Shown here: positions 24,854 through 33,489 of the stretch, piece after piece
Position numbering within the stretch: the stretch's first letter is position 1
Layout of the letters: each line of letters opens with the position of its first letter
Assembly (NCBI GenBank): GCA_045576455.1
Contig: JAZNGM010000007.1
Location: forward strand, 62,001 to 126,000
DNA from: RGIG4034 sp045576455
GTDB taxonomy: Bacteria > Bacillota > Clostridia > Lachnospirales > Lachnospiraceae
Direction of reading: 5' to 3'
DNA length: 64,000 nucleotides
The notes under the pieces: generated by a model
The model's database searches: none
Told to the model about the DNA's origin: nothing
The model's input: the letters and a program-made list of their open reading frames with translations, nothing else
Position numbers and translations under genes: made by a program

Positions 24854-26311
24854 ATGGCAAAGAAAGCATTGGTTATATTTGGGGCCGGCAGCGGTGCTGT
24901 TAAGGTAGTGAAAACTTTAAGAAATATAGGTGTTACAATTGATGCATTGTCAGACAATGACAAAAATAAATGGGGGAGTGAAATAGAAGGGCTTCCTGTG
25001 ATAGAGCCTGCAAAACTTAAAGATATAGACTGTGACATTCTAATCGCCAGTGATTATCAGGAAGAAATTGAAAAACAGCTTGATGAAATGGAGATTCTTC
25101 ACAGATTGGTGATAAAAGAACATTACATTATGGAATATCTCGAAAAGCATCTGGAAGAGGCAAGGGAGTGTCTTGAAAGGGCGGATGTATCGGAAAAAAC
25201 AGATGACATATGTAATGAAAATAATACAGGTAACGGTAACGGGAACAGAGTTCTCATTGATTTGTTTGAATGTACGGAATATGGCGGAATTGAAATCTGG
25301 TCATATATGGTAGGACAAGGATTAACCCGGAATGGTTATAAGGTAAATTATCTTGGAAATTGTGATGAAATCAGACCGGCAGAGGATATACTGAAACAAG
25401 TTGTTGAGTCAGATATTTCGTATGAATATTATTGGGAATCGGTTTTGAATATTGCTAAAATTATTATTGAGGCATTACCTTGTACACTTATCGTAAACCG
25501 GCAGGGACAGACGTTGATTGCGGCCTCTCTGGTAAGAAGATTGTATCCTGATATGTTAAAGGTGATTTCCATTATACACACAGACCGGATTATTTTACAT
25601 AGACGGCAGGGATATATGAAGGATGAAGTTGATTACATTGCAGGTGTAAGCAGATTGATCAATGATAAGTTAGTTTCTAAGTTTGGTGTAAGTGCGGAAA
25701 AAGTCAGATTTAAAGAGAGTCCGGCAGATTATCCGGATTTTGAAACAAGGCGTTATTCAGAAGCTAAGGAGGAACCTATAAAAATAGGATATGCGGCGCG
25801 CATTACAAAAACGCAGAAAAGAGTGGATTTACTACCGTTGCTGGTTGAGTATCTCGAGAATGCCAATGTCCCTTTTGTAATGCAGGTGGCGGGGGAGGGT
25901 TCCTATTTGCCAAAACTAAGAATTGCCTTGGAAAAACAAACGCAGTCAGGAACGGTGGAGATTCTGGGACAGATTAGCAGGGAACAGATGAAGGAATTCT
26001 GGAAGAGACAGGATGTTTTCATTAACATGTCGGAGTTTGAGGGAACCAGTCTTTCTATGTTAGAGGCCATGTCATATGGCGTAGTGCCGATTGTGACAGA
26101 GGTTAGCGGTGTGACAGATATTATTGCCGGGTTGGAAAACGGGTTTGTATGTAAACAGCATGATATAAAAGGCATGCAAGAAAAGATACTAGCGTTACAC
26201 GAAGATAGGGGATTATTGGTCCGTATGGGAAATGCAGCGAGAGAAACGATACGATGCAAATGTAACAGGGAAGATTATATTCAACATATCATAAAAATGA
26301 TTGAAGGGTGA
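24854..26311 (+). CDS. GT4 glycosyltransferase with Rossmann-like N-domain
   Basis: Residues 1-95 form a Rossmann-like domain (KALVIFGAGSGAVKVVKTL; ALSDNDKNKWG) of the type seen in several island proteins. Residues 130-485 are a GT-B glycosyltransferase of family 4: YGGIEIWSYMVGQGL, IGYAARITKTQKRVDLL at the domain interface, and the donor-site EX7E motif in FEGTSLSMLEAMSYG. Fused N-domains of this kind may hold the enzymes to a shared partner or bind a nucleotide. The stop overlaps a possible GTG start of the next gene. Confidence 0.87.
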   Translation: MAKKALVIFGAGSGAVKVVKTLRNIGVTIDALSDNDKNKWGSEIEGLPVIEPAKLKDIDCDILIASDYQEEIEKQLDEMEILHRLVIKEHYIMEYLEKHLEEARECLERADVSEKTDDICNENNTGNGNGNRVLIDLFECTEYGGIEIWSYMVGQGLTRNGYKVNYLGNCDEIRPAEDILKQVVESDISYEYYWESVLNIAKIIIEALPCTLIVNRQGQTLIAASLVRRLYPDMLKVISIIHTDRIILHRRQGYMKDEVDYIAGVSRLINDKLVSKFGVSAEKVRFKESPADYPDFETRRYSEAKEEPIKIGYAARITKTQKRVDLLPLLVEYLENANVPFVMQVAGEGSYLPKLRIALEKQTQSGTVEILGQISREQMKEFWKRQDVFINMSEFEGTSLSMLEAMSYGVVPIVTEVSGVTDIIAGLENGFVCKQHDIKGMQEKILALHEDRGLLVRMGNAARETIRCKCNREDYIQHIIKMIEG

Positions 26312-26316
26312 TAAGC

Positions 26317-27105
26317 ATGAAACCAATTAAAAGTTCTGCTGAGTACAGAGGAATTATTTTGGAGACTATGAAATACATAGAGGATATCAGCAGAAAAAAT
26401 GATATCAATTGTTTCCTGTCGGGCGGTACTCTGTTGGGAGCTATCCGGCACAAGGGTTTTATTCCATGGGATGATGATGCGGATATGATGTTGCTCAGGG
26501 AGGATTATGAGAAGCTTGTTAAGCTCATTAATAAAGATGACAGCCCTTATAGAGCATTGTCTTGGAAGAATGAAGCTGATTATTTTTTGCCCTTTGTTAA
26601 AGTGGTAGATACTAGAACTTATGCGAAAGCGCAACATGTTCCGTTTAAAAACGATGGCGCATGTGTGGACTTGTTCCCCATAGATTCTGTGAAGGGAAGC
26701 AAAGAAAAAGTAAGCAAATATTTTGCGTGGCATAAGAAGTTAGCTGATAAATACAATACGATGTATGGGGTGAATTCCCAAAACTTGTCAAATCCTATTA
26801 TTTTGTGGACATACAGGCTAATTTTAAAAAGCATTTGCATTTTGCGCGATATGCGTGCAGTTATTATTACAAAGAATAATCCTAAATCAACGAAAGTAGC
26901 ATGTTCTGTATGGGGATATGGAGAAAAGGAGATTATTCATCGCAAATATATGAACGGTGCCGTTACCGTATTTTTTGAGGGTAATGAATTTAGAGCACCA
27001 ATAGGGTATGACAAATATCTTTCAAATCTTTACGGGGATTATATGACACCACCACCAAGAACAAAGCAACATAATGAACATCAGGCAAGAGTGTGGTGGA
27101 GATAG
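26317..27105 (+). CDS. LicD family phosphotransferase
   Basis: LicD proteins transfer phosphocholine or other phospho groups to glycans. The 262-residue product has the family core FLSGGTLLGAIRHKGFIPWD followed at once by DDADMML (about residues 30-56), and FVKVVDTRTYA, CVDLFPIDSV. ATG 26317 lies eight bases after AAGGG; a GTG at 26308 overlaps that site and is less likely. No choline uptake or kinase gene is seen here, so the group transferred is not known. Together with the CDP-polyol transferase at 19.1 kb it suggests phosphodiester substituents on the glycan. Confidence 0.88.
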   Translation: MKPIKSSAEYRGIILETMKYIEDISRKNDINCFLSGGTLLGAIRHKGFIPWDDDADMMLLREDYEKLVKLINKDDSPYRALSWKNEADYFLPFVKVVDTRTYAKAQHVPFKNDGACVDLFPIDSVKGSKEKVSKYFAWHKKLADKYNTMYGVNSQNLSNPIILWTYRLILKSICILRDMRAVIITKNNPKSTKVACSVWGYGEKEIIHRKYMNGAVTVFFEGNEFRAPIGYDKYLSNLYGDYMTPPPRTKQHNEHQARVWWR

Positions 27106-27113
27106 GAGACGAT

Positions 27114-28325
27114 GTGAAGAAGCAAAAAAGAGTAGTCTTTGCAGCGAATACAATTACAACATTATTTAGTTGCATTTATTATAGTCAAAAGATAAAACAG
27201 CATGATTCAAGCATTCAATGTCATTTGATTTGGCGTAATTCTTCAACTTATCTTATTTCTCAAAAAAGAATTGAGGGATATTTTGACAAAGTGATAGAAG
27301 TTCCAAATACAATTGGAGCGCCGTTAATGATATCATTAGAAGGTGTGCATAAAGAAATTGAATGTAGAAATTATATTAGAAATTCCGGCATCAGACAATT
27401 GTTATCGGAAAAATATGAAAAAGAAGTGTTACTGGTAAGCGCTGATTACAATGGTTTGATGAAAAATGTGATTAATATTTTTGGCAGAGGAAGTAATAGA
27501 AAGGTTATTTTGTTTGACGAAGGGATGTCCCTTTATAGTGAAAAAAAGCGGACGTGGAGAGATTCGATAAAACGATACTTCAAAAAAGAATACAATCATC
27601 TTCCAACAATAGGTGCTTCTACAAAATTAGATGCTATTTTTGCACAATTCCCTGAAAAACTTCCTGAATGGAAGAGAAAAGGAAGAAAAATCATAAAACA
27701 AAGTGATGTGTTTTCTGAACCTGAAATATGGAAGCCGCTCTTTAAAAATGATAAGCAACTTATGCAAGTAAGGGATAAGTTAAAGGGAAAAAAGGTGATT
27801 TTGTATTTGGGTCAACCGCTGCAAGAATTTTCGTCAAAAATTAAAATCAGGGATGAAATACGTTTCTTAGAAAAACTGTCAAAGAATATCCCGGAAGATT
27901 ATGTGGTATTAATTAAGGGACACCCAAGGGATAATGCTAACAAATACAAGGTGCTTGACAAAAATGACAATTGCATCTTGTTTGGTAAAAATATAGCGTG
28001 GTATCCGATAGAAACGGTACATTTCTTATTTGATATAAAGATTGTTATGGCGCTATCATCTTCGGCTGCTATGAATCTGATAGAAAGGATTGAGGATTGT
28101 ATAGCGGTTTATACATATCAATATTTTGATATTACCCTTCCTGATATGTGGATAGAAATGTTTGCCCAAAAGGGCGAAAGAGTGAAAGTACTCCGTGAAA
28201 TAGACGATATTAAGGGAATTATTGACAAACCATGTACCGGTAAAAAAACACAAGAAAAAAAGGTTAATCGGGATATTGATTACATACTCGCGTGTATTGC
28301 AGAAAAAGGTAAAAAGATGCTATAA
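27114..28325 (+). CDS. Sialyltransferase-like GT-B protein
   Basis: A 403-residue protein with the three motifs shared by bacterial sialyltransferases of the GT-B type (families 38 and 52): DEG at residues 135-137 (LFDEGMSLY), HP at 270-271 (VLIKGHPRD) and a serine cluster at 315-317 (ALSSSAAMN). These residues bind the acceptor and the CMP donor in known members. GTG 27114 has AGGAGA six bases upstream; the frame is open further to 27093. A CMP-nonulosonate transferase would match the NeuB-type and CMP-sugar synthase genes of the island. Overall similarity to a named family is not certain. The gene is visibly AT-richer than those before 24 kb. Confidence 0.65.
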   Translation: MKKQKRVVFAANTITTLFSCIYYSQKIKQHDSSIQCHLIWRNSSTYLISQKRIEGYFDKVIEVPNTIGAPLMISLEGVHKEIECRNYIRNSGIRQLLSEKYEKEVLLVSADYNGLMKNVINIFGRGSNRKVILFDEGMSLYSEKKRTWRDSIKRYFKKEYNHLPTIGASTKLDAIFAQFPEKLPEWKRKGRKIIKQSDVFSEPEIWKPLFKNDKQLMQVRDKLKGKKVILYLGQPLQEFSSKIKIRDEIRFLEKLSKNIPEDYVVLIKGHPRDNANKYKVLDKNDNCILFGKNIAWYPIETVHFLFDIKIVMALSSSAAMNLIERIEDCIAVYTYQYFDITLPDMWIEMFAQKGERVKVLREIDDIKGIIDKPCTGKKTQEKKVNRDIDYILACIAEKGKKML

Positions 28326-28339
28326 TATGTTATATTATA

Positions 28340-28368
28340 TTGCCAGACGGTATAGTGGAAATTAATAA
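28340..28368 (+). promoter_or_regulatory. Possible sigmaA promoter
   Basis: TTGCCA (28340-28345), 17 bases, TAATAA (28363-28368), 24 bases before ATG 28392. A match of fair quality in a 66-base gap. Confidence 0.35.
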
Positions 28369-28391
28369 TTGAATGAAAGAGGGAAGAGACT

Positions 28392-28871
28392 ATGAATAAA
28401 GGAACAGTAGCAGTATTATCTGCAATCGTAGGAGCAGCAGCCGGAGCAGCCGGAGCTAATTATTTAGGACAGAAGACCATTAATGAAAAGGCAGGTAAAG
28501 TAGATAAATTTAAAGGTTACTACAACATGCTTAATCAGTGGTTAATGCTTAAACAGGAAGGCAAGTCCTTAGAGAAATACTTTATCGATAACGGCTATAA
28601 GACGGTAGCTATTTATGGCATGGGAGAAATGGGTAACCGTCTGTATGATGAGTTAAAGAACAGCACAGAAGTTACTGTAAAATATGCAGTAGATCAGAAT
28701 GCAGCAAGTACATATGCTGAGATTGATGTTATTGATAAGGACGATGAATACGAAGACGCAGATGTAATGGTAGTAACAGCTACTTTTGCATTTGATGATA
28801 TTTCTGAAGAATTAAGCGAGAAGGTTGAATTCCCGATTGTATCTTTGGAAGATGTAGTATTTGAAGCGTAA
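28392..28871 (+). CDS. Membrane-anchored Rossmann-like protein, unknown
   Basis: The 159-residue protein begins with a Gly/Ala-rich hydrophobic segment (residues 6-25) that probably anchors it to the membrane. Then comes a linker and a compact Rossmann-like domain: VAIYGMGEMGNRLYDEL (about 72-88), AVDQNAASTY and VMVVTATFAFDDI. The same fold fragment is fused to the FkbM methyltransferase and GT4 enzyme upstream. It lacks any catalytic domain of its own, so it could be a scaffold that brings these enzymes to the membrane; that is a guess. GAGGGAAGAG precedes the ATG. Confidence 0.7.
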   Translation: MNKGTVAVLSAIVGAAAGAAGANYLGQKTINEKAGKVDKFKGYYNMLNQWLMLKQEGKSLEKYFIDNGYKTVAIYGMGEMGNRLYDELKNSTEVTVKYAVDQNAASTYAEIDVIDKDDEYEDADVMVVTATFAFDDISEELSEKVEFPIVSLEDVVFEA

Positions 28872-28915
28872 GTAGAGGGGAGCATAGACGGAAGTTTAGG
28901 CTCCTTGATTATTCT

Positions 28916-29911
28916 ATGCGAAAGTATAAAAGGATGGCGGATAAAAAAGTGGAACAGTCACTAAGAACGATTAAGATATCGGTTATTATTCCTGTATATA
29001 ATATGGAAAATTCTATTGCAGAGTGTTTGGACAGCATTCAAAAACAGACGCTGCAGGAAATTGAAATTATTTGTGTGAATGATGGCTCGACGGACTCTTC
29101 TCTGGAAGTGTTGGAGGAGTACAAAAAACGAGACGCGCGTATGCAAATAATTACTACTGAAAACAGAGGTTCCGGCCCTGCAAGAAATACGGGGATTTGT
29201 ACGGCTAAGGGAGAGTATATAGCTTTCATGGATGTGGATGATTTTTATCCGAAAAGCGATGTGTTAGAGACTCTTTATACAGTAGCTGTCGAGAAGGAGG
29301 CGGATGTTTGTGGCGGTTCCATGGCAATGGTGGAGAATGGGAAGAGAGTTAAAGTACCTATTATGAAACAGGTTTTCCGGACGGAAGGCTACATAGATAT
29401 CCACAAATATCAATGGTGTTTAGGATATACACGTTTCCTTTTTAGAAGACAATTTATTATTGATAATGAATTATTTTTTAAAGATTATCGTAGGGGACAG
29501 GATCCGCCATTTATGTTAGAGGCGATGCTGGCTGCCAATAAAATATATGCTATAAAAAAACAAACCTATTGTAATAGAATAGGGCATAAGAAGGTAGCAT
29601 GGGATGAACGGAAACTGACAGATTATATTCTTGCCATGACCGATATTGTAAAGATGTGCCGTGAGAATAATTTAAAGCAACTACATGTCTTTATTGTAAA
29701 GGAAAGAGTTTTGAATGATACTATTAAGAAAAATATCAAATGGTCATATAAATCTTCCGTTAATGCTTTAAAGCAATTGGATAAGGAAATTGATTACAGC
29801 TGGTTGAAAAACACAAAAAGCGTCTTTTTACAGATTATGTGTTATTGTTCCTTTAGATGGATTAAGAATATAGGTAGTTTTATCAAGGAAAGAAAGGTTA
29901 GAAAGCATTAG
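28916..29911 (+). CDS. GT2 family glycosyltransferase
   Basis: A 331-residue GT-A enzyme of family 2. Motifs: SVIIPVYNMENSIAECLDSI (about 22-41), VNDGSTDSSLEVL, ENRGSGPARNTGI and the metal-binding FMDVDDFY (about 103-110). The C-terminal third is basic and lacks membrane segments, so it probably acts in the cytoplasm. The start at 28916 lacks a strong ribosome site; ATG 28934 is an alternative. Followed after two bases by a GT4 gene. Confidence 0.87.
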   Translation: MRKYKRMADKKVEQSLRTIKISVIIPVYNMENSIAECLDSIQKQTLQEIEIICVNDGSTDSSLEVLEEYKKRDARMQIITTENRGSGPARNTGICTAKGEYIAFMDVDDFYPKSDVLETLYTVAVEKEADVCGGSMAMVENGKRVKVPIMKQVFRTEGYIDIHKYQWCLGYTRFLFRRQFIIDNELFFKDYRRGQDPPFMLEAMLAANKIYAIKKQTYCNRIGHKKVAWDERKLTDYILAMTDIVKMCRENNLKQLHVFIVKERVLNDTIKKNIKWSYKSSVNALKQLDKEIDYSWLKNTKSVFLQIMCYCSFRWIKNIGSFIKERKVRKH

Positions 29912-29913
29912 TT

Positions 29914-30939
29914 ATGAAAAAGAATACGATTGCATTTTATCCCTATGTAGATTCAGGAAGCCAAAGTTATATCCGAAATATGGAAGATATTTTGAAGAAT
30001 TGCGGAGCAAAATTATTACCCTATATTCATGGAGTCAAAACGATTCCCAATATGTTTAGGAGTAAATATATATTTCTGAATTGGTTTGAAAATGACTTGA
30101 CGATCCTTGATAGAAGTTGTATTGTTCTTGCCGGATTATTAGGGAAAAAAGTGATATGGACATTTCATAATAAAGTCCCGCACGACAGTCCTGATTATGC
30201 CGTGGCAAAGGAAAATATATCTTTCATGGCGCGTTTTGCTACACATATTTTGATTCTTTCGCATAATAGTAGAAAAGAATTAAAGGAAGTGGCCGGCGGC
30301 AGTGTGCTTAAAAAAACAGTTTATATGCCACACATTCATTATTGTAATGTTTACAAGCCAACGGGAAAGTCAGAGAATGACGGAACTTTAAGCAAAGAGT
30401 TTGTATTTTTATATTTTGGTCTGGTAAGACCATATAAGAATATTGAATTGTTGATTGAAGCGTTTACAATTTCACCTATCCCCAATGCAAAACTTCTGAT
30501 AGCAGGGAAACCCTCTGATGTTCAATATGCGAAAAAGATAAAAGAATTGTGTAAAAAAAGCGATAATATCGAGCTGGACTTGCATTATATACCGGATCAG
30601 AAGGTTTACCAATATATGCAGAAGGCTGATGCGATAGTCTTGCCTTATGACAAAAAAAGCAGTATGAATTCAGGCGCAATGATTGCTGCGTTTTCCTGTA
30701 AGAAACCGGTTATTGTTCCGGATATTGCGATGGCAAGAGATTATACAGATAAAGAGTATGTTTACCGGTATGGCTACAAAAATGTTACAGAGCATGTAGA
30801 ACGGTTATGTGATGCGATGAAGCAGGCGTATTCGCAAGGGAAAGAGAAAAATACTGCTTTTGGCGAAACGGCTTATCAAGATGTATTAGAAAAAAATAGT
30901 GAGAAAATGGTATTAAAATCATTGGAACAGATATGGTAG
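29914..30939 (+). CDS. GT4 family glycosyltransferase
   Basis: A 341-residue GT-B enzyme. The C-terminal half has YFGLVRPYKNIELLIEAF and LLIAGKPSD, and a donor-site region LPYDKKSSMNSGAMIAAFSC in which the usual EX7E is replaced by a D/S pattern, as in some GT4 subgroups. The N-terminal half binds the acceptor (GVKTIPNMFRSKYIFLNWFEN). It starts two bases after the previous stop, so it is co-translated. Sugar specificity is unknown. Confidence 0.83.
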   Translation: MKKNTIAFYPYVDSGSQSYIRNMEDILKNCGAKLLPYIHGVKTIPNMFRSKYIFLNWFENDLTILDRSCIVLAGLLGKKVIWTFHNKVPHDSPDYAVAKENISFMARFATHILILSHNSRKELKEVAGGSVLKKTVYMPHIHYCNVYKPTGKSENDGTLSKEFVFLYFGLVRPYKNIELLIEAFTISPIPNAKLLIAGKPSDVQYAKKIKELCKKSDNIELDLHYIPDQKVYQYMQKADAIVLPYDKKSSMNSGAMIAAFSCKKPVIVPDIAMARDYTDKEYVYRYGYKNVTEHVERLCDAMKQAYSQGKEKNTAFGETAYQDVLEKNSEKMVLKSLEQIW

Positions 30940-30946
30940 GGGCGAA

Positions 30947-31798
30947 ATGAATTACAAGTATCAATTCGGATTTATGTTAAAATCTTATAAACGGGACTTG
31001 CAATTAGCAATAAGATTGGTAAAGTCTTATATACAATATAATGTAGAGAAATTACCTTTATTTATTGTAATTCCGGCAGATGATTATAAATTGTTTGTAG
31101 AAGAAATTCCTAATAAATCATATATTTTTATTTTGAAAGATGAAGATATTCCGGTAGAATATATGTGTGAACAACAGAGAAAGCCAGTGGGATGGTATAA
31201 TCAGCAAATTGCCAAGCTTGCATTTTGGAAAACCGGATTATGCCGTAATTATAGTTGCTTGGATTCAGATGCCTGTTTTATTAATCCAATCCGGAGTAAA
31301 CGTTTTATGTATGATGCAGAAATACCGTATACAATCCTGTTTGAAGATAATGATTTAAAAGCAGATGATCATTATTATCAAAAACACTGGGTTCGCCGTG
31401 AACGATATATCCGGAAAATATACAAAGAGATTGGTTTAAAAGACGTACATCTTATTACCTGTCATGGATTTCAAACATTCTCAGCAGACGTTTTGGAGAA
31501 TTTTCAACAGGAATTTTTGGACAAGAAAGGGTATTCGTACATTGATCTGATAAACATCGCTCCATACGAAGTGTCATGGTATAATGTGTGGTTACAGAAA
31601 TCAGGAATTATCCCTATATATTCATGTGAAAGTCATTTTAAAACCTATCACACAAAGCGTCAATGGCGATACGAACGTCTCAAGGGAATAAATGAAAAGT
31701 CGCTGAAAAGGAGCTATGTTGGGATAATTATGAACTCTAACTATTTTGGCCACAAGACGGGGTTTTGTGACGTGCTTAGAGAGCGTATTATAAGATAA
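30947..31798 (+). CDS. DUF6492-like glycosyltransferase
   Basis: A 283-residue protein that looks like the DUF6492 group of GT-A-like proteins: a KSYKRDLQLAIRLVKSYIQY opening, the conserved GWYNQQIAKLAF near residue 85, then CLDSDACFINP, where DSD is the likely metal site, and HGFQTFSADVLENF. It has no membrane segment. It lies seven bases after the previous gene in a tight run of transferases. The assignment is by pattern; substrate is unknown. Confidence 0.72.
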   Translation: MNYKYQFGFMLKSYKRDLQLAIRLVKSYIQYNVEKLPLFIVIPADDYKLFVEEIPNKSYIFILKDEDIPVEYMCEQQRKPVGWYNQQIAKLAFWKTGLCRNYSCLDSDACFINPIRSKRFMYDAEIPYTILFEDNDLKADDHYYQKHWVRRERYIRKIYKEIGLKDVHLITCHGFQTFSADVLENFQQEFLDKKGYSYIDLINIAPYEVSWYNVWLQKSGIIPIYSCESHFKTYHTKRQWRYERLKGINEKSLKRSYVGIIMNSNYFGHKTGFCDVLRERIIR

Positions 31799-31813
31799 TG
31801 GTGGGGGAGTTAG

Positions 31814-33316
31814 ATGAAAATTGGTGCATATTGGGCAGAATGTAACAACTTTGGAGATAAGTTGACGGTAGCAATACTTAATAGTATGAGTGGGATTGAG
31901 GTCTACAAAGAAGAAAAACAGTATGCAAAGTTTGTTGGGGTTGGCTCGATTTTAGAACGTTTTCAAGGGAAAGCGGGACCTTGCTTTTTAAATCCATTAT
32001 ATGTATTTGGTACGGGTTATGATTGGCGTAATGTCAGATGTAATTCTTTTAGCAGAAAACTGAAAGTTTATGCAGTAAGAGGTATGGAGACCCAAAAATA
32101 TATTGAAAATATAACCGGTGAAAAACTATCCGATATTGTGTTGGGAGATATAGGACTCCTTGCCGGAAGATTGGCAAAAGGAATGAAAATTGACAAGCTA
32201 TATGATATAGGAATTGTGCCCCATTATGTTGATAAGAAAGATGCCAGATTTAAAGAGTTGCAGAACAGATTACCCAACGCAAAAATACTGAATGTTCGCA
32301 GTAATCCTAAAGAATTTATTAAGGAACTGCTTAAGTGTAAACGTATAGTGAGTACTGCTATGCATCCGTTGATAGTATGTGATGCTTTGCGGATTCCAAA
32401 TCTGTGGGCGTATCTGCCAAATGCGAATCAGGTGGATATGTCTAAAAAATTTGATGATTATTACAGTGCTTTTGGATTGAAAAAAGAACCATTGATTTTG
32501 GATGAACAAGGGCTGCAATGTGATTTGATAAATCTGATTGAAGATAGGTATGATATTACTGATGACATGATTGATAAAAAAGTGTACGAATTGCAGAATG
32601 CGTTAATAAGGATGCTTGACGATATGAAAAAAGATTACGTGTCGGATATTTTATGGAAAGGCATTAAAGGACTAAACAACAGCTTTTCGCAAATGAGAAA
32701 GTTTTGTTTTCAGGGTGGGGAAAGATGTGGTTTTGGAGAAATGCAAAGAGGGGTATCCGCTTTTTTATCAAAACCGGACAACGGAAAAAGGAATCAGAAA
32801 GAAAAATATGCAAAGCGTGGAAAGAATGTCCAGATTATTGATGAGTCGGATATACACTATAAAGAAAATATAAAATTAGGGAATAATGTCTATATAGGCC
32901 GCGAGGCTTCAATTTGGGGTATTGGTGGAGTTACTATCGGTGATAATACAATTTTGGGGCCAAGAGTTACTATTCATTCCAGTAATCATAGATATGAAAA
33001 TGCTGAAATGTTGCCGTATGACAATGTGAGTTATTTGCAAGAAGTACAAATAGGAAGAAACGTATGGATTGGTGATAGTGCCATGTTGTGTCCGGGTTGC
33101 GAGATAGGCGATGGCGCTGTGGTTGCAATGGGAGCGGTTGTCAGTGGTAAAGTACCTAAGTGTGCGGTAGTGGCAGGCAATCCTGCCAAAGTAGTTAAGA
33201 TGCGTGATGAGGAAAGATATGAACGCCTTGATCGTGCGGGACAATATTATTTAAAGGAAAAGAGAAGAGCGCACTTAAAACCAAAATATGTAGAGAAAAA
33301 TGATAAGAAGGGGTAA
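31814..33316 (+). CDS. Pyruvyltransferase-like / left-handed-helix acetyltransferase fusion
   Basis: Residues 1-260 match the polysaccharide pyruvyltransferase fold (GAYWAECNNFGDKLTVAIL at the start; VGVGSILERF, FGTGYDW, VYAVRGMETQKYI, then TAMHPLIVCDALRIPNLWAY). Residues 345-475 are a hexapeptide-repeat acetyltransferase of the maltose/NodL type (NVYIGREASIWG, IGDNTILGPRVTIHS with catalytic-type H, IGRNVWIGDSAML, VAGNPAKVVKMRD). The linker (280-340) is polar. The one protein could add both a pyruvyl ketal and an acetyl group to the glycan. I see no frameshift at the joint. Confidence 0.82.
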   Translation: MKIGAYWAECNNFGDKLTVAILNSMSGIEVYKEEKQYAKFVGVGSILERFQGKAGPCFLNPLYVFGTGYDWRNVRCNSFSRKLKVYAVRGMETQKYIENITGEKLSDIVLGDIGLLAGRLAKGMKIDKLYDIGIVPHYVDKKDARFKELQNRLPNAKILNVRSNPKEFIKELLKCKRIVSTAMHPLIVCDALRIPNLWAYLPNANQVDMSKKFDDYYSAFGLKKEPLILDEQGLQCDLINLIEDRYDITDDMIDKKVYELQNALIRMLDDMKKDYVSDILWKGIKGLNNSFSQMRKFCFQGGERCGFGEMQRGVSAFLSKPDNGKRNQKEKYAKRGKNVQIIDESDIHYKENIKLGNNVYIGREASIWGIGGVTIGDNTILGPRVTIHSSNHRYENAEMLPYDNVSYLQEVQIGRNVWIGDSAMLCPGCEIGDGAVVAMGAVVSGKVPKCAVVAGNPAKVVKMRDEERYERLDRAGQYYLKEKRRAHLKPKYVEKNDKKG

Positions 33317-33318
33317 CG

Positions 33319-33444
33319 ATGAAAAGAATTGTAATTTGGGGATTGGGAACAGAATGGGAACGGATAAGAAAGCTTATTGAAAGTAAGGAGTTGTTGCTTT
33401 CTAAGGATGATAGAGAAGCTTGGGAACGGATTAAGAAAATATAA
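33319..33444 (+). CDS. 41-residue remnant or microprotein with Rossmann-like start
   Basis: An open frame of 41 codons starts at ATG 33319 after AAGGGG, two bases behind the previous stop. It begins MKRIVIWGLGTEWERI, the first strand and glycine loop of the Rossmann-like domain found in other island proteins, then jumps to LLLSKDDREAWERIKKI, which looks like the C-terminal end of a longer protein. Most likely it is what remains of a larger gene after an in-frame internal deletion. It may still be translated. Confidence 0.5.
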   Translation: MKRIVIWGLGTEWERIRKLIESKELLLSKDDREAWERIKKI

Positions 33445-33489
33445 ACTAGTAATTAACATCTGTGAAAACACCTGCAGGGAGAAAACGCT

